The notes: generated by a model from the sequence alone, not told the origin. 64,000 bases of DNA from Paraburkholderia translucens (GCF_020881035.1 NZ_JAJITC010000009.1:124001-188000), one strand, 5' to 3'; counted from the stretch's first letter, positions 7,354 to 16,040 are shown. Translations and numbers: made by a program.

Positions 7354-7971
7354 ATGACACGCAAAACCCGCATTCAACCGATCGAATCCGTCGTCACGGA
7401 AGTCGACGAAAACGGCTACGATCGTCCGAGCAAGTCCCAGGTCAAACGCGAAATGCAAGCGCTTCAGGATCTGGGCGCGGAGCTCGTCGCGCTGCCGAAA
7501 GACGCGCTCAAGCGCATGCCGATGCCCGAAAAGCTCGACGAAGCCGTGCGCGAAGCACGCCGCATCACCGACCACGAAGGCAAGCGCCGCCAGATCCAGT
7601 ACGTCGGCCGCGTGATGCGCTCGCTGCTGGACACGGAAACCGCCGCGCTGCGCACCGCGCTCGACACCTACAAGGGCGTCAACAAGACCGAAACGGCGAA
7701 ACTCCATTGGATCGAGCGCACCCGCGAGAAGCTGCTTGCCGACGACGCCGCGCTGACCGAATTCATCCGCGAGCACCCTGCCGCCGACCCGCAGCAGGGC
7801 CGCACGCTGATCCGCAACGCGCGCAAGGAAGCGCAGCAGAGCAAGCCGCCGCGCTACTTCCGCGAGCTGTTCCAATGGATCAAGAACGCAGCCGGCACCG
7901 ACGACGAAGCCGAAGACGCGCGCGACACCGACCTCGCTCCGGAACACGACGATGACGACCGCGACGCCTGA
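7354..7971 (+). CDS. darP: Ribosome biogenesis factor DarP (YjgA, DUF615)
   Basis: DarP/YjgA associates with late 50S ribosome precursors and helps their maturation. The 205-residue protein carries the DUF615 pattern: SKSQVKREMQALQDLGAELV near the N-terminus, PEKLDEAVREARRITDHEGKRRQIQYVGRVMR, then TAKLHWIERTREKLLADD and the C-terminal RTLIRNARKEAQQSKPP. The tail after residue 185 is very acidic (DDEAEDARDTD...). The start is placed at the ATG at 7354, just after a TACAAT box; no Shine-Dalgarno sequence is seen. The 3' end overlaps mog by 20 bp, so the two are likely cotranscribed and translationally coupled. Confidence 0.9.
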   Translation: MTRKTRIQPIESVVTEVDENGYDRPSKSQVKREMQALQDLGAELVALPKDALKRMPMPEKLDEAVREARRITDHEGKRRQIQYVGRVMRSLLDTETAALRTALDTYKGVNKTETAKLHWIERTREKLLADDAALTEFIREHPAADPQQGRTLIRNARKEAQQSKPPRYFRELFQWIKNAAGTDDEAEDARDTDLAPEHDDDDRDA

Positions 7972-8593
7972 CCCACGCAAGCAACGTAAGCACCCCGACG
8001 AAATCGTGATCGGCCTCCTGTCGATCAGCGACCGCGCGTCGACGGGCGTGTATGAGGACAAGGGCATCCCAGCGCTTCAGGAGTGGCTCGGCGCGGCATT
8101 GAGCTCGCCGTGGCAGGTCGTCACGAGATTGATCGCCGACGACGCCCCGACCATCTCGGCCACGCTGATCGAATTGGTCGACGAACTGGGCTGCGATCTG
8201 GTCCTGACGACCGGCGGCACCGGCCCCTCGCGCCGCGACGTGACGCCCGAGGCAACGCTCGCGGTGGCGACCAAGGAGCTGCCCGGCTTCGGCGAGCAGA
8301 TGCGGCAGATCAGCCTGAATTTCGTGCCGACCGCGATTCTGTCGCGCCAGGTCGCGGTGATCCGCGAAACGGCCGGGCACGCCGCGCTGATCATCAACCT
8401 GCCAGGCCAGCCGAAATCGATCAGGGAAACGCTAGAAGGCCTGCGCGATGACGGCGCGCTCGAGGTGCCCGGAATCTTCGCGGCGGTGCCCTACTGCATC
8501 GACCTGATCGGCGGGCCTTACGTGGAGACCAACGCCGAGGTGGTCAAGGCGTTCCGGCCGAAGAGCGCGCAACGCGCACCGCGGCAGGAGTGA
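7952..8593 (+). CDS. mog: Molybdopterin adenylyltransferase
   Basis: Mog adenylates molybdopterin before molybdenum insertion, a late step of Mo cofactor synthesis in the cytoplasm. The 213-residue protein has the MoaB/Mog fold: IGLLSISDRASTGVYEDKG at the start, the substrate-loop motif TTGGTGPSRRDVTPEA, and INLPGQPKSIRE near the end. It is somewhat longer than E. coli Mog (195). It starts inside the end of darP. The window also encodes a Mo cofactor enzyme (FdsA, 59.5-62.4 kb) that would need its product. The gene converges tightly with orn (3 bp between stops). Confidence 0.92.
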   Translation: MTTATPDPRKQRKHPDEIVIGLLSISDRASTGVYEDKGIPALQEWLGAALSSPWQVVTRLIADDAPTISATLIELVDELGCDLVLTTGGTGPSRRDVTPEATLAVATKELPGFGEQMRQISLNFVPTAILSRQVAVIRETAGHAALIINLPGQPKSIRETLEGLRDDGALEVPGIFAAVPYCIDLIGGPYVETNAEVVKAFRPKSAQRAPRQE

Positions 8594-8596
8594 GGG

Positions 8597-9208
8597 TTAT
8601 TGAGCGTTCGCGGCCGCGTCCGGCGGCGACGGCACGAGGAAATGCTCGCGGTAATACTTCAGCTCGTCGATCGACTCGTGGATGTCGGCGAGCGCGGTAT
8701 GCATCGCGCGCTTCTGGAAGCCTTTGTAGATGACCGGCTGCCAGCGCCGGCAAAGTTCCTTCAGCGTGCTCACGTCGAGGTTGCGGTAGTGGAAGAAGCT
8801 CTCCAGATCCGGCATCCAGCGCGCCATGAAGCGGCGGTCCTGACAGATCGAGTTGCCGCACATCGGCGACTTGCCCGGCGGCACGTATTGGCCGAGGAAC
8901 TCCCGGATCTGCGCGGCGGCGTCGGCCTCGCTGACCGTCGACGCCTTCACGCGATCGATCAGCCCCGAGCGGCCATGCGTGTTCTGGTTCCACTCGTCCA
9001 TCTTCGCGAGCGTTTCGTCGCTCTGATGAATCGCGAGCACCGGACCTTCGACCATCCTGTCGAGCGTCGAATTCGTCACCACCACCGCAATTTCGATAAT
9101 GCGGTCGGTGTCGGGCTCGAGCCCAGTCATTTCCATGTCCAGCCAGATGAGATTCATGTCGCTGCGCACGAGCGGCGGCTGTTCGGTGGATGCGAGGATG
9201 TCAGTCAT
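8597..9208 (-). CDS. orn: Oligoribonuclease
   Basis: Orn is a 3'-5' exoribonuclease of the DEDDh family that degrades di- to pentaribonucleotides, including the pGpG made from c-di-GMP. The first acidic pair is D24/E26 in LIWLDMEMTGL. The GNSICQDRRFM block supplies the second motif, and HTALADIHESIDELKYY supplies the catalytic His and last Asp. Length is 203 residues with the start at 9208; E. coli Orn is about 181. A later ATG (9155-9157, MNLIWLDM) would give the shorter classical form, but neither start has a strong ribosome site. Confidence 0.95.
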   Translation of the reverse strand: MTDILASTEQPPLVRSDMNLIWLDMEMTGLEPDTDRIIEIAVVVTNSTLDRMVEGPVLAIHQSDETLAKMDEWNQNTHGRSGLIDRVKASTVSEADAAAQIREFLGQYVPPGKSPMCGNSICQDRRFMARWMPDLESFFHYRNLDVSTLKELCRRWQPVIYKGFQKRAMHTALADIHESIDELKYYREHFLVPSPPDAAANAQ

Positions 9209-9395
9209 GAAGGCAACCCTGAGGGCCGCGCGGCGGGCTTCGCTGGAAACTCGCGCGGCGCGGCATGTGTTCGATGGAAATGGATTCGCGCGGTTCGAGC
9301 CGGCCCGCCCCCGCTGACGCGTCGCCTTGGACCGGTGCCGTGGCGATGAACCGCTGCGTTAAACCGCATCTCCTGCCGCGAGGCAGGAAGAAACA

Positions 9396-9401
9396 TATAA
9401 T
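9396..9401 (+). promoter_or_regulatory. Consensus -10 box (TATAAT) for the M48 protease gene
   Basis: A perfect TATAAT lies 28 bp upstream of the ATG at 9430. The -35 region is not recognisable. Confidence 0.5.
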
Positions 9402-9429
9402 TCTCGCATAGATACCACGGAATCCCCGG

Positions 9430-10689
9430 ATGCCTACCCTGTACTTCACCGTCCTGTTCATCGTCGCAGTCATCGCGATGGTCAGCACCAAACTCTGGCT
9501 CGCGTCGCGGCAGATCCGCTTCGTCGTCGCTCATCGCGAGCAGGTGCCGAGCCAGTTCGCGAACACCATCGCGCTCACGGCGCACCAGCGCGCGGCCGAT
9601 TACACGGTCGAGCGCACGCGGCTCGCGATGGTCGAGATCGTGGTTGGCGCGGCCGTGCTGATCTGGCTCACGCTGCTCGGCGGGGTGCAGATGCTCGATC
9701 TCGCGATCTCCGACTGGCTCGGCCGCGGCTACGTCGGCCAGATCGCACTGGTTGCGGCAGTGATCGCCATCACGAGCGCGATCGACCTGCCGTTCGATTA
9801 CTACCGTCAGTTCGTCGTCGAACAGCGCTTCGGCTTCAACCGCATGAGCAAAAGCCTGTTTTTTCTCGACCGCCTGAAGGGCGCGCTGCTCGGCATCGCG
9901 TTCGGCCTGCCGCTGCTGTTCGTCGTGCTGTGGCTGATGAGCCGCGCCGGCAACTTGTGGTGGTTGTGGGCGTGGGTGGTCTGGACCGCGTTCCAGATGT
10001 TCGGCCTGCTGATCTTCCCGACCTTTATCGCGCCGCTCTTCAACAAGTTCGAGCCGCTGAAGGATGAAGCGCTCGTGACCCGCATCGAGGCGCTGATGAA
10101 GCGCTGCGGCTTCGCCGCGAAGGGCCTGTTCGTGATGGACGGCAGCCGCCGTTCGGCGCACGGCAACGCATACTTCACGGGCTTCGGCGCGAGCAAGCGC
10201 ATCGTGTTCTTCGACACGCTGCTCGCCCGCCTGTCGGGCCGCGAGATCGAAGCGGTGCTCGCGCACGAGCTCGGCCACTTCAAGCGCCGTCACGTCATGA
10301 AGCGCATGCTCGTCACTTTCGCGATCAGCCTCGCGATGCTCGCGCTGCTCGGCTGGCTGACACAATGCGTGTGGTTCTACGAGGGGCTCGGCGTGCGGCC
10401 GTCGCTGGTCGGCGACAATAGCGGCCTCGCGCTCGTGCTGTTCTTCCTCGCGCTGCCGGTGTTCATGTTCTTCGTCACGCCGCTCGGCAGCCTCAGCTCG
10501 CGCAAGCACGAGTTCGAAGCCGACGCATTCGCGGCGACGCAAACCGACGCGCAGGATCTCGTCAATGCGCTCGTCAAGCTGTACGAGGACAACGCGTCGA
10601 CGCTGACGCCCGATCCGCTCTATACGGCGTTTTACTACTCGCATCCACCGGCCTCGCAGCGGATCGACCGACTGCTGCAGCACGCATGA
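9430..10689 (+). CDS. M48 (Ste24/CAAX-type) membrane metalloprotease
   Basis: This 419-residue protein is an integral-membrane zinc metallopeptidase of family M48 like Ste24. Hydrophobic segments occur near residues 3-22, 70-90, 104-120, 150-172, 178-200, 290-312 and 338-356. The catalytic motif HELGH is at 279-283 and the third ligand Glu is near E363 in HEFEADAFA. The conserved KRIVFFDTLL precedes the active site, and FYYSHPP lies near the end, as in Ste24. Prokaryotic members probably take part in membrane protein quality control rather than CAAX processing; this is family inference. The stop overlaps the rsgA start (ATGA), so both are likely in one operon. It is not E. coli HtpX, which is shorter. 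Confidence 0.9.
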   Translation: MPTLYFTVLFIVAVIAMVSTKLWLASRQIRFVVAHREQVPSQFANTIALTAHQRAADYTVERTRLAMVEIVVGAAVLIWLTLLGGVQMLDLAISDWLGRGYVGQIALVAAVIAITSAIDLPFDYYRQFVVEQRFGFNRMSKSLFFLDRLKGALLGIAFGLPLLFVVLWLMSRAGNLWWLWAWVVWTAFQMFGLLIFPTFIAPLFNKFEPLKDEALVTRIEALMKRCGFAAKGLFVMDGSRRSAHGNAYFTGFGASKRIVFFDTLLARLSGREIEAVLAHELGHFKRRHVMKRMLVTFAISLAMLALLGWLTQCVWFYEGLGVRPSLVGDNSGLALVLFFLALPVFMFFVTPLGSLSSRKHEFEADAFAATQTDAQDLVNALVKLYEDNASTLTPDPLYTAFYYSHPPASQRIDRLLQHA

Positions 10690-11675
10690 ACGGCCGCCCC
10701 CCAAAGAGAGCGTCGCGCGGCGCGCAAGCCGCCGCGTCCGGCTTGCGCGGCGCGGGCACGGGCGGCCTCGTGGTCGCCGCGCACGGCCGCCACTATCTGG
10801 TCGCACCCGAAGACGGCGGCGCGCTGCTGCAATGTTTCCCGCGCGGCAAGCGCAGCGAGGTCGCGGTCGGCGACCGCGTGATCTACGAACCGACCTCGGC
10901 GGATCAAGGCGTGATCGTCGAGATCGGCGAGCGGCGCAATTTGCTCTATCGCTCGGATCAGTACAAGTCGAAGCTATTCGCCGCGAACCTCGATCAGTTA
11001 TTGATCGTGCTCGCAACCGAGCCGCATTTCAGCGAGGATCTGCTCGGCCGCGCGCTCGTTGCCGCCGAGGAGAATGCGTTGAAGCCGCTGATCGTGCTGA
11101 ACAAGATCGACGTCACCGCTGCTCTGGACGGCGCACGCAAGCGGCTCGAGCCGTATCGCGCGCTCGGCTATCCGGTGCTCGAAGTGTCGATCCGCGTGCA
11201 GCCCGAGGCGGCACGCGCCACCTTGTCCGAACACCTGCACGGTCACGCGACGCTGCTGCTTGGCCAGTCCGGCATGGGCAAGTCGACGCTCGTGAATCTG
11301 CTGATTCCCGATGCCGAAGTCGCAACACGTGAGATCTCGACCGCGTTGAACAGCGGGCGTCATACGACGACGTTCACGCGTCTCTATCCGCTGCCGCAGC
11401 CGGATGGCACGGTCGCCGGCAACGGCGCGGCCGGCGCGCTGATCGACTCGCCGGGCTTCCAGGAGTTCGGCTTGCACCACCTGACCGAAGGCCGGCTCGA
11501 ACGCGCGTTCCCCGAGTTCCGGCCGCTGCTGCCGAACTGCCGTTTCTATAACTGCCACCATCTGCACGAGCCTGGCTGCGCGATTCTCGAGGCGGTCGCC
11601 GACGGCCGCGTCCGCCGCGAACGGCATGCGCTTTATGCGCAACTCGTGCACGAGGCGAGCCAGATCGTCCGCTGA
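10686..11675 (+). CDS. rsgA: Small-ribosomal-subunit biogenesis GTPase RsgA
   Basis: RsgA (YjeQ) is a circularly permuted GTPase that proofreads late 30S assembly. The order of motifs shows the permutation: the OB-fold N-terminus (residues 20-85), G4 VLNKIDV, then the Walker A G1 motif GQSGMGKSTLV, and G3 IDSPGFQEF. The C-terminal zinc-binding region has NCRFYNCHHLHEPGC with the Cys and His ligands. Length is 329 residues. The start overlaps the M48 gene stop by 4 bp, and the downstream DUF2007 gene begins within 2 bp of the rsgA stop, so the three form one operon. Confidence 0.95.
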   Translation: MNGRPPKRASRGAQAAASGLRGAGTGGLVVAAHGRHYLVAPEDGGALLQCFPRGKRSEVAVGDRVIYEPTSADQGVIVEIGERRNLLYRSDQYKSKLFAANLDQLLIVLATEPHFSEDLLGRALVAAEENALKPLIVLNKIDVTAALDGARKRLEPYRALGYPVLEVSIRVQPEAARATLSEHLHGHATLLLGQSGMGKSTLVNLLIPDAEVATREISTALNSGRHTTTFTRLYPLPQPDGTVAGNGAAGALIDSPGFQEFGLHHLTEGRLERAFPEFRPLLPNCRFYNCHHLHEPGCAILEAVADGRVRRERHALYAQLVHEASQIVR

Positions 11676-11676
11676 G

Positions 11677-11997
11677 ATGAAACTGATGCGCGCACCGAAC
11701 CTGATCATCGGACAGCACTGGGTCAATGTGCTGGAGACCGCGGGCATCGCGTGCGAGTTGCACAACCGCTATCTGAGCGGCGCGCTTGGCGAGATTCCGG
11801 CCGATCAGTGCGCGCCGGAGCTATGGCTCGTCGATGCACGCGATGAAGCGATCGCGCGGCGGTTGATCGAAGCTGCGTCGCGAGGACCGGCGCCGGGCGC
11901 CGCCGAGTGGCAGTGCCAGCAGTGCGGCGAAATGCTCGAGGCGCAATTCACCGTGTGCTGGCAATGCGGAACCGCGCGCAATCCGCTGAAGGGGTGA
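11677..11997 (+). CDS. DUF2007 protein with C-terminal zinc ribbon
   Basis: The 106-residue protein begins at the ATG right after the rsgA stop. Residues 1-65 resemble the DUF2007 (signal-transducing PII-like) domain: a short alpha/beta domain with VNVLETAGIACELHN and ELWLVDARDEAIARRLIE. The C-terminal 30 residues contain two CxxC pairs (CQQCGE...CWQCG) that probably bind zinc. DUF2007 proteins have no settled role. The tight spacing to rsgA suggests cotranscription with the ribosome-assembly GTPase. A hairpin terminator follows the stop. Confidence 0.85.
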   Translation: MKLMRAPNLIIGQHWVNVLETAGIACELHNRYLSGALGEIPADQCAPELWLVDARDEAIARRLIEAASRGPAPGAAEWQCQQCGEMLEAQFTVCWQCGTARNPLKG

Positions 11998-12015
11998 AGC
12001 GCGGCCGAAATTGAA

Positions 12016-12047
12016 AACGCCGGGCGATACCCGGCGTTGGCGTTTTT
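12016..12047 (+). terminator. Terminator after the rsgA operon
   Basis: AACGCCGGG (12016-12024) pairs with CCCGGCGTT (12030-12038) over a 5-nt loop; a TTTTT run comes 4 nt later (12043-12047). Confidence 0.7.
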
Positions 12048-12077
12048 GCGCGCCGTTACGCTAACCAGGTGGCCAGG

Positions 12078-13016
12078 TTATCCCAGCCACACCGCGATCG
12101 TCAGCATCAGCAGCAGAATCATCCACAGCACGACCGCGCGCCACACGAGCCCGACCGCCGATTGCAGGGTGCGTGGCGTGCAGTCGTCGCCGACCTGCAG
12201 CGGACCGCCGTCACCGGTGGCTAGCGCGTCGAGGCTCGACGGTTCGGCGAGCGGACCGGCCAGACGCGCGCCGAGTGCTCCGCTGCCCGTCGCGAGCAGC
12301 ACGCCGTCGTTCGTATCGGGCCACTGCCGCGCATGATTGCGCCACGCGTAAATCGCATCCTCGAAATTGCCGACGATCGCAAAGCCCAGCGACGTGAGCC
12401 GTGCTGGCACCCAGTCGATCACGAAGAACGCACGCTGCGCGAAGCTCGAAAACGCGACGGTGCGGTCGTCGGCGGGTTGCGTCCATGCGCGCGCCAGATA
12501 CTCCGCGCAACGGTACAACACCGCACCGGCGGGACCGACCGGAATCAGGAACCAGAAGAACACGCCGAATACATGACGGTGCGACGCGACCACCGCATGG
12601 ATCAGCGTATGACGCACGATCTCACTGACCGGCATGTCGACGGTATCGAGACCGGTCCATTCGTTGAGAATTTCGCGCGCGCGCGGCACGTCGTCGTTGT
12701 TCAGCGCGAGATGGATGTCGGTGAAGTAATGGCTGAACTGCCGGAAGCCGAGCGTGAAGTACAGCACCACGACGTTCCACAGGAATGCGAGCAGGAAGTG
12801 AATGTGATACAGGACGTAGTAGACAAGCGCGACCGCGAGCGCCCAGGGCACCACCACCACGAGCCACGCTAGCAAACCGTGGCGTTGCTTGCCGGCATCG
12901 AATCCTTGTGCCGCCGACTCCGCGTGATATTGAAGCAATGCGGACACCGGATTGCTCGGCGACAGCGCGCGTACCTGTTCAATGATCAGAGCCAGCAATA
13001 CGGAGAAAAAAGTCAT
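12078..13016 (-). CDS. CobD/CbiB-like membrane protein
   Basis: The 312-residue protein begins MTFFSVLLALIIEQVRALSP and has hydrophobic segments at the N-terminus, near 50-68, 72-95, 155-175 and at the extreme C-terminus. Features such as DWVPARLTSLGFAIVGNFEDA match the CobD/CbiB family (adenosylcobinamide-phosphate synthase). No other cobalamin gene is near. Burkholderiaceae carry such a stand-alone paralogue whose role may differ from cobalamin synthesis (AmpE-like proteins are related), so I do not assign cobD. It is followed by an AT-rich upstream region at 13029-13070. Confidence 0.75.
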   Translation of the reverse strand: MTFFSVLLALIIEQVRALSPSNPVSALLQYHAESAAQGFDAGKQRHGLLAWLVVVVPWALAVALVYYVLYHIHFLLAFLWNVVVLYFTLGFRQFSHYFTDIHLALNNDDVPRAREILNEWTGLDTVDMPVSEIVRHTLIHAVVASHRHVFGVFFWFLIPVGPAGAVLYRCAEYLARAWTQPADDRTVAFSSFAQRAFFVIDWVPARLTSLGFAIVGNFEDAIYAWRNHARQWPDTNDGVLLATGSGALGARLAGPLAEPSSLDALATGDGGPLQVGDDCTPRTLQSAVGLVWRAVVLWMILLLMLTIAVWLG

Positions 13017-13166
13017 GCGATGCGCCGTGCTTTTTAAGTTTTTACGATTGTTTTATAACGATAGCACAGGGTCGGATGAGTCTGAGCGCGCAGGCTGACA
13101 AAGCGCCAACAAGTGCGTCGTTCGCGCAACTGCGCATCGACGCCACGTCGATGCGAGGCGGGTCAC

Positions 13167-13889
13167 TCACGCGGCGAGGAATCGATACAGGTTGCGCAGC
13201 ATCGCGGCCGTCGCGCCCCAGATGAAATGATGGCCGCCTTGCACGGCCTCTGGCGTCGCCGTCTGCGTGCCGCGCTGCCCGGCGCGCGGGTATGGCATCG
13301 CGAAGAAGCGGCGCTCGCCGCCTTCATAGCTAAAGAGGCGCTCTTCGTGGTTGGCCGGGTCCATCAGGAACGCGAGCGGCACTTCAAAGACCTCGGCCAC
13401 TTCGAGCGTGTCGATTTCGAGCGAGAACGGGGGGTGCACAAGCGCGACCACCGGCGATACGCAAAAGCCGGTACCAGTCAGATAGTCGGGCAACGCACCA
13501 AGTATCTCGACGCGCGACGCATCGAGGCCAACCTCCTCGCGTGCTTCGCGCAGCGCCGTTGCGGTCGCATCGGCGTCGAACGGTTCCTGACGGCCGCCGG
13601 GGAAACTCACCTGGCCGGCGTGATCGTTCAGATGGTCGGCGCGCTGTGTGAGCAGTACCGTGAGACCGTGCCCACGGACGACGAGCGGCACCAGCACTGC
13701 GGCCACGCGCGGATCGGCTTCGTGATTGCGCCACGGCGCCTCGGCAATTTTCTCGGGTGTCCAGGCAAGCTGCCGTTCGAAGCGCGCCCGTAGTGCATCG
13801 GGCGTCAGACACTCGCCCGCGACTGGTGGCAGATCGGCGCCCGTCGCGATGACAGGCAGGGTTTCGGGCTCGAAAACAGGACGGATCAA
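13167..13889 (-). CDS. NUDIX hydrolase, CoA pyrophosphatase type
   Basis: The NUDIX box is seen as SFPGGRQEP...ATALREAREEVGL, with a longer spacing between GG and REXXEE typical of the CoA-hydrolysing subgroup. Upstream is RADHLNDHAGQVSFPGG, the subgroup signature. These enzymes cleave CoA or its derivatives to 3',5'-ADP and phosphopantetheine. I place the start at a TTG (13887-13889) because AGAGAG sits 5 nt before it, giving 240 residues. An earlier TTG at 13938 lies inside the terminator of the rplS operon and is unlikely. No neighbour suggests a pathway. Confidence 0.88.
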   Translation of the reverse strand: MIRPVFEPETLPVIATGADLPPVAGECLTPDALRARFERQLAWTPEKIAEAPWRNHEADPRVAAVLVPLVVRGHGLTVLLTQRADHLNDHAGQVSFPGGRQEPFDADATATALREAREEVGLDASRVEILGALPDYLTGTGFCVSPVVALVHPPFSLEIDTLEVAEVFEVPLAFLMDPANHEERLFSYEGGERRFFAMPYPRAGQRGTQTATPEAVQGGHHFIWGATAAMLRNLYRFLAA

Positions 13890-13938
13890 CGGGTCTCTCT
13901 GATGAGCGGGGACATGTCGCCATTTTGACCTGGCTAAC

Positions 13939-13966
13939 AAAAAAGCACCCGCGAGGGGTGCTTTTT
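13939..13966 (-). terminator. Terminator of the rpsP-rimM-trmD-rplS operon
   Basis: AAAAAGCACCC and GGGTGCTTTTT form an 11-bp stem around GCGAG just after the rplS stop. The A-run on the plus strand supplies the U-tract for leftward transcripts. Confidence 0.88.
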
Positions 13967-13976
13967 CTTACAGCAT

Positions 13977-14363
13977 TTACGCTTGGGAAGGAGCGCGGTC
14001 CTTGGAGACCAGCTTTTCCTTGATTCGGGCCGACTTGCCCGAACGCTCGCGCAGATAGTACAGCTTCGCACGGCGCACATCGCCGCGACGCTTGACGACG
14101 ATGCTTGCCAGCAGCGGCGAATACGTCTGGAACGTACGCTCGACGCCTTCGCCCGACGAAATCTTGCGGACGATGAACGACGAATTCAGACCACGGTTAC
14201 GCTTGGCGATCACGACGCCTTCGTAAGCCTGCACACGCTTACGCGTGCCTTCAACCACGTTCACGCTGACGACGACCGTATCGCCCGGACCAAAATCCGG
14301 AATGGTCTTTTCACCGAGAACGCGCGCGATTTCTTCCTGCTCGAGTTTTGCAATCAGATTCAT
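13977..14363 (-). CDS. rplS: 50S ribosomal protein L19
   Basis: L19 lies at the interface of the ribosomal subunits. The 128-residue protein begins MNLIAKLEQEEI, with AGGAG 8 nt before the ATG. The family signature is clear: DFGPGDTVVVSVNVVEGTRKR, QAYEGVVIAKRNRGLNSSF and YLRERSGKSARIKE. A longer frame reaching 14552 is not supported. It is the last gene of the leftward operon rpsP-rimM-trmD-rplS and is followed by a strong terminator. Confidence 0.98.
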   Translation of the reverse strand: MNLIAKLEQEEIARVLGEKTIPDFGPGDTVVVSVNVVEGTRKRVQAYEGVVIAKRNRGLNSSFIVRKISSGEGVERTFQTYSPLLASIVVKRRGDVRRAKLYYLRERSGKSARIKEKLVSKDRAPSQA

Positions 14364-14512
14364 CACTGACTCCTGGATCCATCTTGTCGGCGTTCGTACC
14401 TGCCTCACGCGATTACTGCGTTCGGCTACGGCCCCGATAGAGGATGGGTTCACATCTGGCACCGCACACGCATGTACGGCACCGCCTTGTGTCCGCTCAA
14501 AAGACCGGGGCC

Positions 14513-15280
14513 TCAGGCCGTCGGTTCTTCCTTCGCGAGACTTGCGAGCCACGCCTCGTCGGCGCGGCTCAGCATTCTGTTCTTTCTGGCCTTCGCGATC
14601 AGATCGGGCCGCTTGTTCAGCGTGTTGCGAAGCGCTTCACGCCGCCGCCACGCTTCGATTTCCGCATGATGACCGCCGAGCAGCACATCAGGTACGCGCA
14701 CGCCCTCGTACTCCTCGGGACGCGTGTAGTGCGGACAATCGAGCAGCACGTCGACAAAGCTGTCCTGCACCGCCGACTGCGAGTCGTTCAGCACGCCAGG
14801 CAACTGGCGCACGACAGCATCCATCAACGCCATCGCGGGCAACTCGCCACCCGACAGCACGAAGTCGCCAAGGCTGACTTCCTCGTCGACGACACGGTCA
14901 AGCAGACGCTGGTCGATCGCTTCGTAGCGCCCGCACAACAGAATCAAACCGGGTTCGGCTGCAAACTTCATCACCCGCTCATGATTCAGCGTGGCGCCTT
15001 GCGGCGACATCATCACGACGCGCGATGCGCCAATGCCCTGCTCTGACTGCGCCGCCTTCGCGGCGTTGATCGCGTCTTCAAGCGGCCGGGCCAGCATGAC
15101 CATGCCGGGACCGCCGCCGTACGGGCGATCGTCGATCGTGCGGTAGTTGTCGGTTGTGAAATCGCGCGGATTCCACGTACGCAACCCATAGCGCTGCTGC
15201 TTCGCCGCCCGGCTGGTGATACCCCAGTCGGTCAGCGCGCGGAACATTTCTGGAAAGAGCGTCACGACATCGAACTGCAT
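14513..15280 (-). CDS. trmD: tRNA (guanine-N1)-methyltransferase
   Basis: TrmD methylates G37 of tRNAs reading CNN-type codons with S-adenosylmethionine, preventing +1 frameshifts. The protein shows the SPOUT knot signatures DDRPYGGGPGMVM, LLCGRYEAIDQR and DEEVSLGDFVLSGGELPA. I choose MQFDVVTLFPEMF (255 residues) because GGGGAGAGCG lies directly before that ATG; an in-frame ATG four codons upstream has no ribosome site. It sits in the standard rpsP-rimM-trmD-rplS order, with 149 bp to rplS. Confidence 0.97.
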   Translation of the reverse strand: MQFDVVTLFPEMFRALTDWGITSRAAKQQRYGLRTWNPRDFTTDNYRTIDDRPYGGGPGMVMLARPLEDAINAAKAAQSEQGIGASRVVMMSPQGATLNHERVMKFAAEPGLILLCGRYEAIDQRLLDRVVDEEVSLGDFVLSGGELPAMALMDAVVRQLPGVLNDSQSAVQDSFVDVLLDCPHYTRPEEYEGVRVPDVLLGGHHAEIEAWRRREALRNTLNKRPDLIAKARKNRMLSRADEAWLASLAKEEPTA

Positions 15281-15305
15281 CGCTCTCCCCATTCAACGAA
15301 GGAAT

Positions 15306-16040
15306 TCAATAGTCGGCTTCCCAATCGACGACGATCTGCCTTGCCGCCTGGTCCACCGTTTTGACGAAGACGCCGACGAACGGGATCAAGCGCTCGCCTA
15401 CGACCGGCTTGCCGTTTTTGTCGGTAGCCGGATAGGCGATGCGCAGCACCGACTGCGCGCCATTGTCGATCATGCTGGCGACCTTACCGAGGTTTAGCCC
15501 GGTGAGATTCACCACATCCAGGCCGATCAGATCGACCCAGTAGAATTCGTCGGCTTCGAGCGCCGGAAATTCACTGCGGCTGACGTACACGCGCGAGCCG
15601 CGCAACGCCAGCGCCACATCGCGGTCAGCGACGCCGCCCAGACGGGCAACCACGCTGTCGCTATGCGTTTTAGCTTGCAAGGCCGGCGCGGATCTGCGCT
15701 CCTGGCCTTTCATCAGCCACCAGCGCTTGGCGCTCAGCAAGGCCTCGCCGCCCCGCCCGGCATCCGCGTGCGCGGCCACCTTGACCCAGCCTTTGAGGCC
15801 ATAAGCGTCAACGATTGCACCGACCTCGACCGCATCGGCCGGCCAGCTTGCCGCCGTTTCGATGCGCATTTCTGCAGCTTCGGAGCCGGCGTTCGCGACA
15901 TTGGCTTGCGCCTCTCTCGCCTTGCCGTCGGTTCGTTCGACCGGCTTGCGGACGAATGTGCCGAACGACACCTGACCAGACGCCTTTGCGCGCGAAGCCG
16001 CCTTGGCGCGACCAGAACTGCCGGAATCACGCTCAGACAT
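15306..16040 (-). CDS. rimM: Ribosome maturation factor RimM
   Basis: RimM binds S19 and helps 30S head maturation. The conserved N-domain starts near residue 72 (VEVGAIVDAYGLKGWVKV), and the PRC-barrel part includes DEFYWVDLIGLDV and the C-terminal IPFVG...VDWEADY. The 244-residue product carries an extra polar N-terminal segment of about 60-70 residues rich in Ser/Ala/Lys, absent from E. coli RimM. If a later start is used the extension would vanish; no internal ATG with a good ribosome site is obvious. It lies between rpsP and trmD. Confidence 0.95.
   Translation of the reverse strand: MSERDSGSSGRAKAASRAKASGQVSFGTFVRKPVERTDGKAREAQANVANAGSEAAEMRIETAASWPADAVEVGAIVDAYGLKGWVKVAAHADAGRGGEALLSAKRWWLMKGQERRSAPALQAKTHSDSVVARLGGVADRDVALALRGSRVYVSRSEFPALEADEFYWVDLIGLDVVNLTGLNLGKVASMIDNGAQSVLRIAYPATDKNGKPVVGERLIPFVGVFVKTVDQAARQIVVDWEADY

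Noticed and set aside
13890..13940. Longer CoA pyrophosphatase start at the TTG at 13938
   Set aside because: The codon lies inside the rplS terminator stem; the TTG at 13887-13889 has AGAGAG in front.
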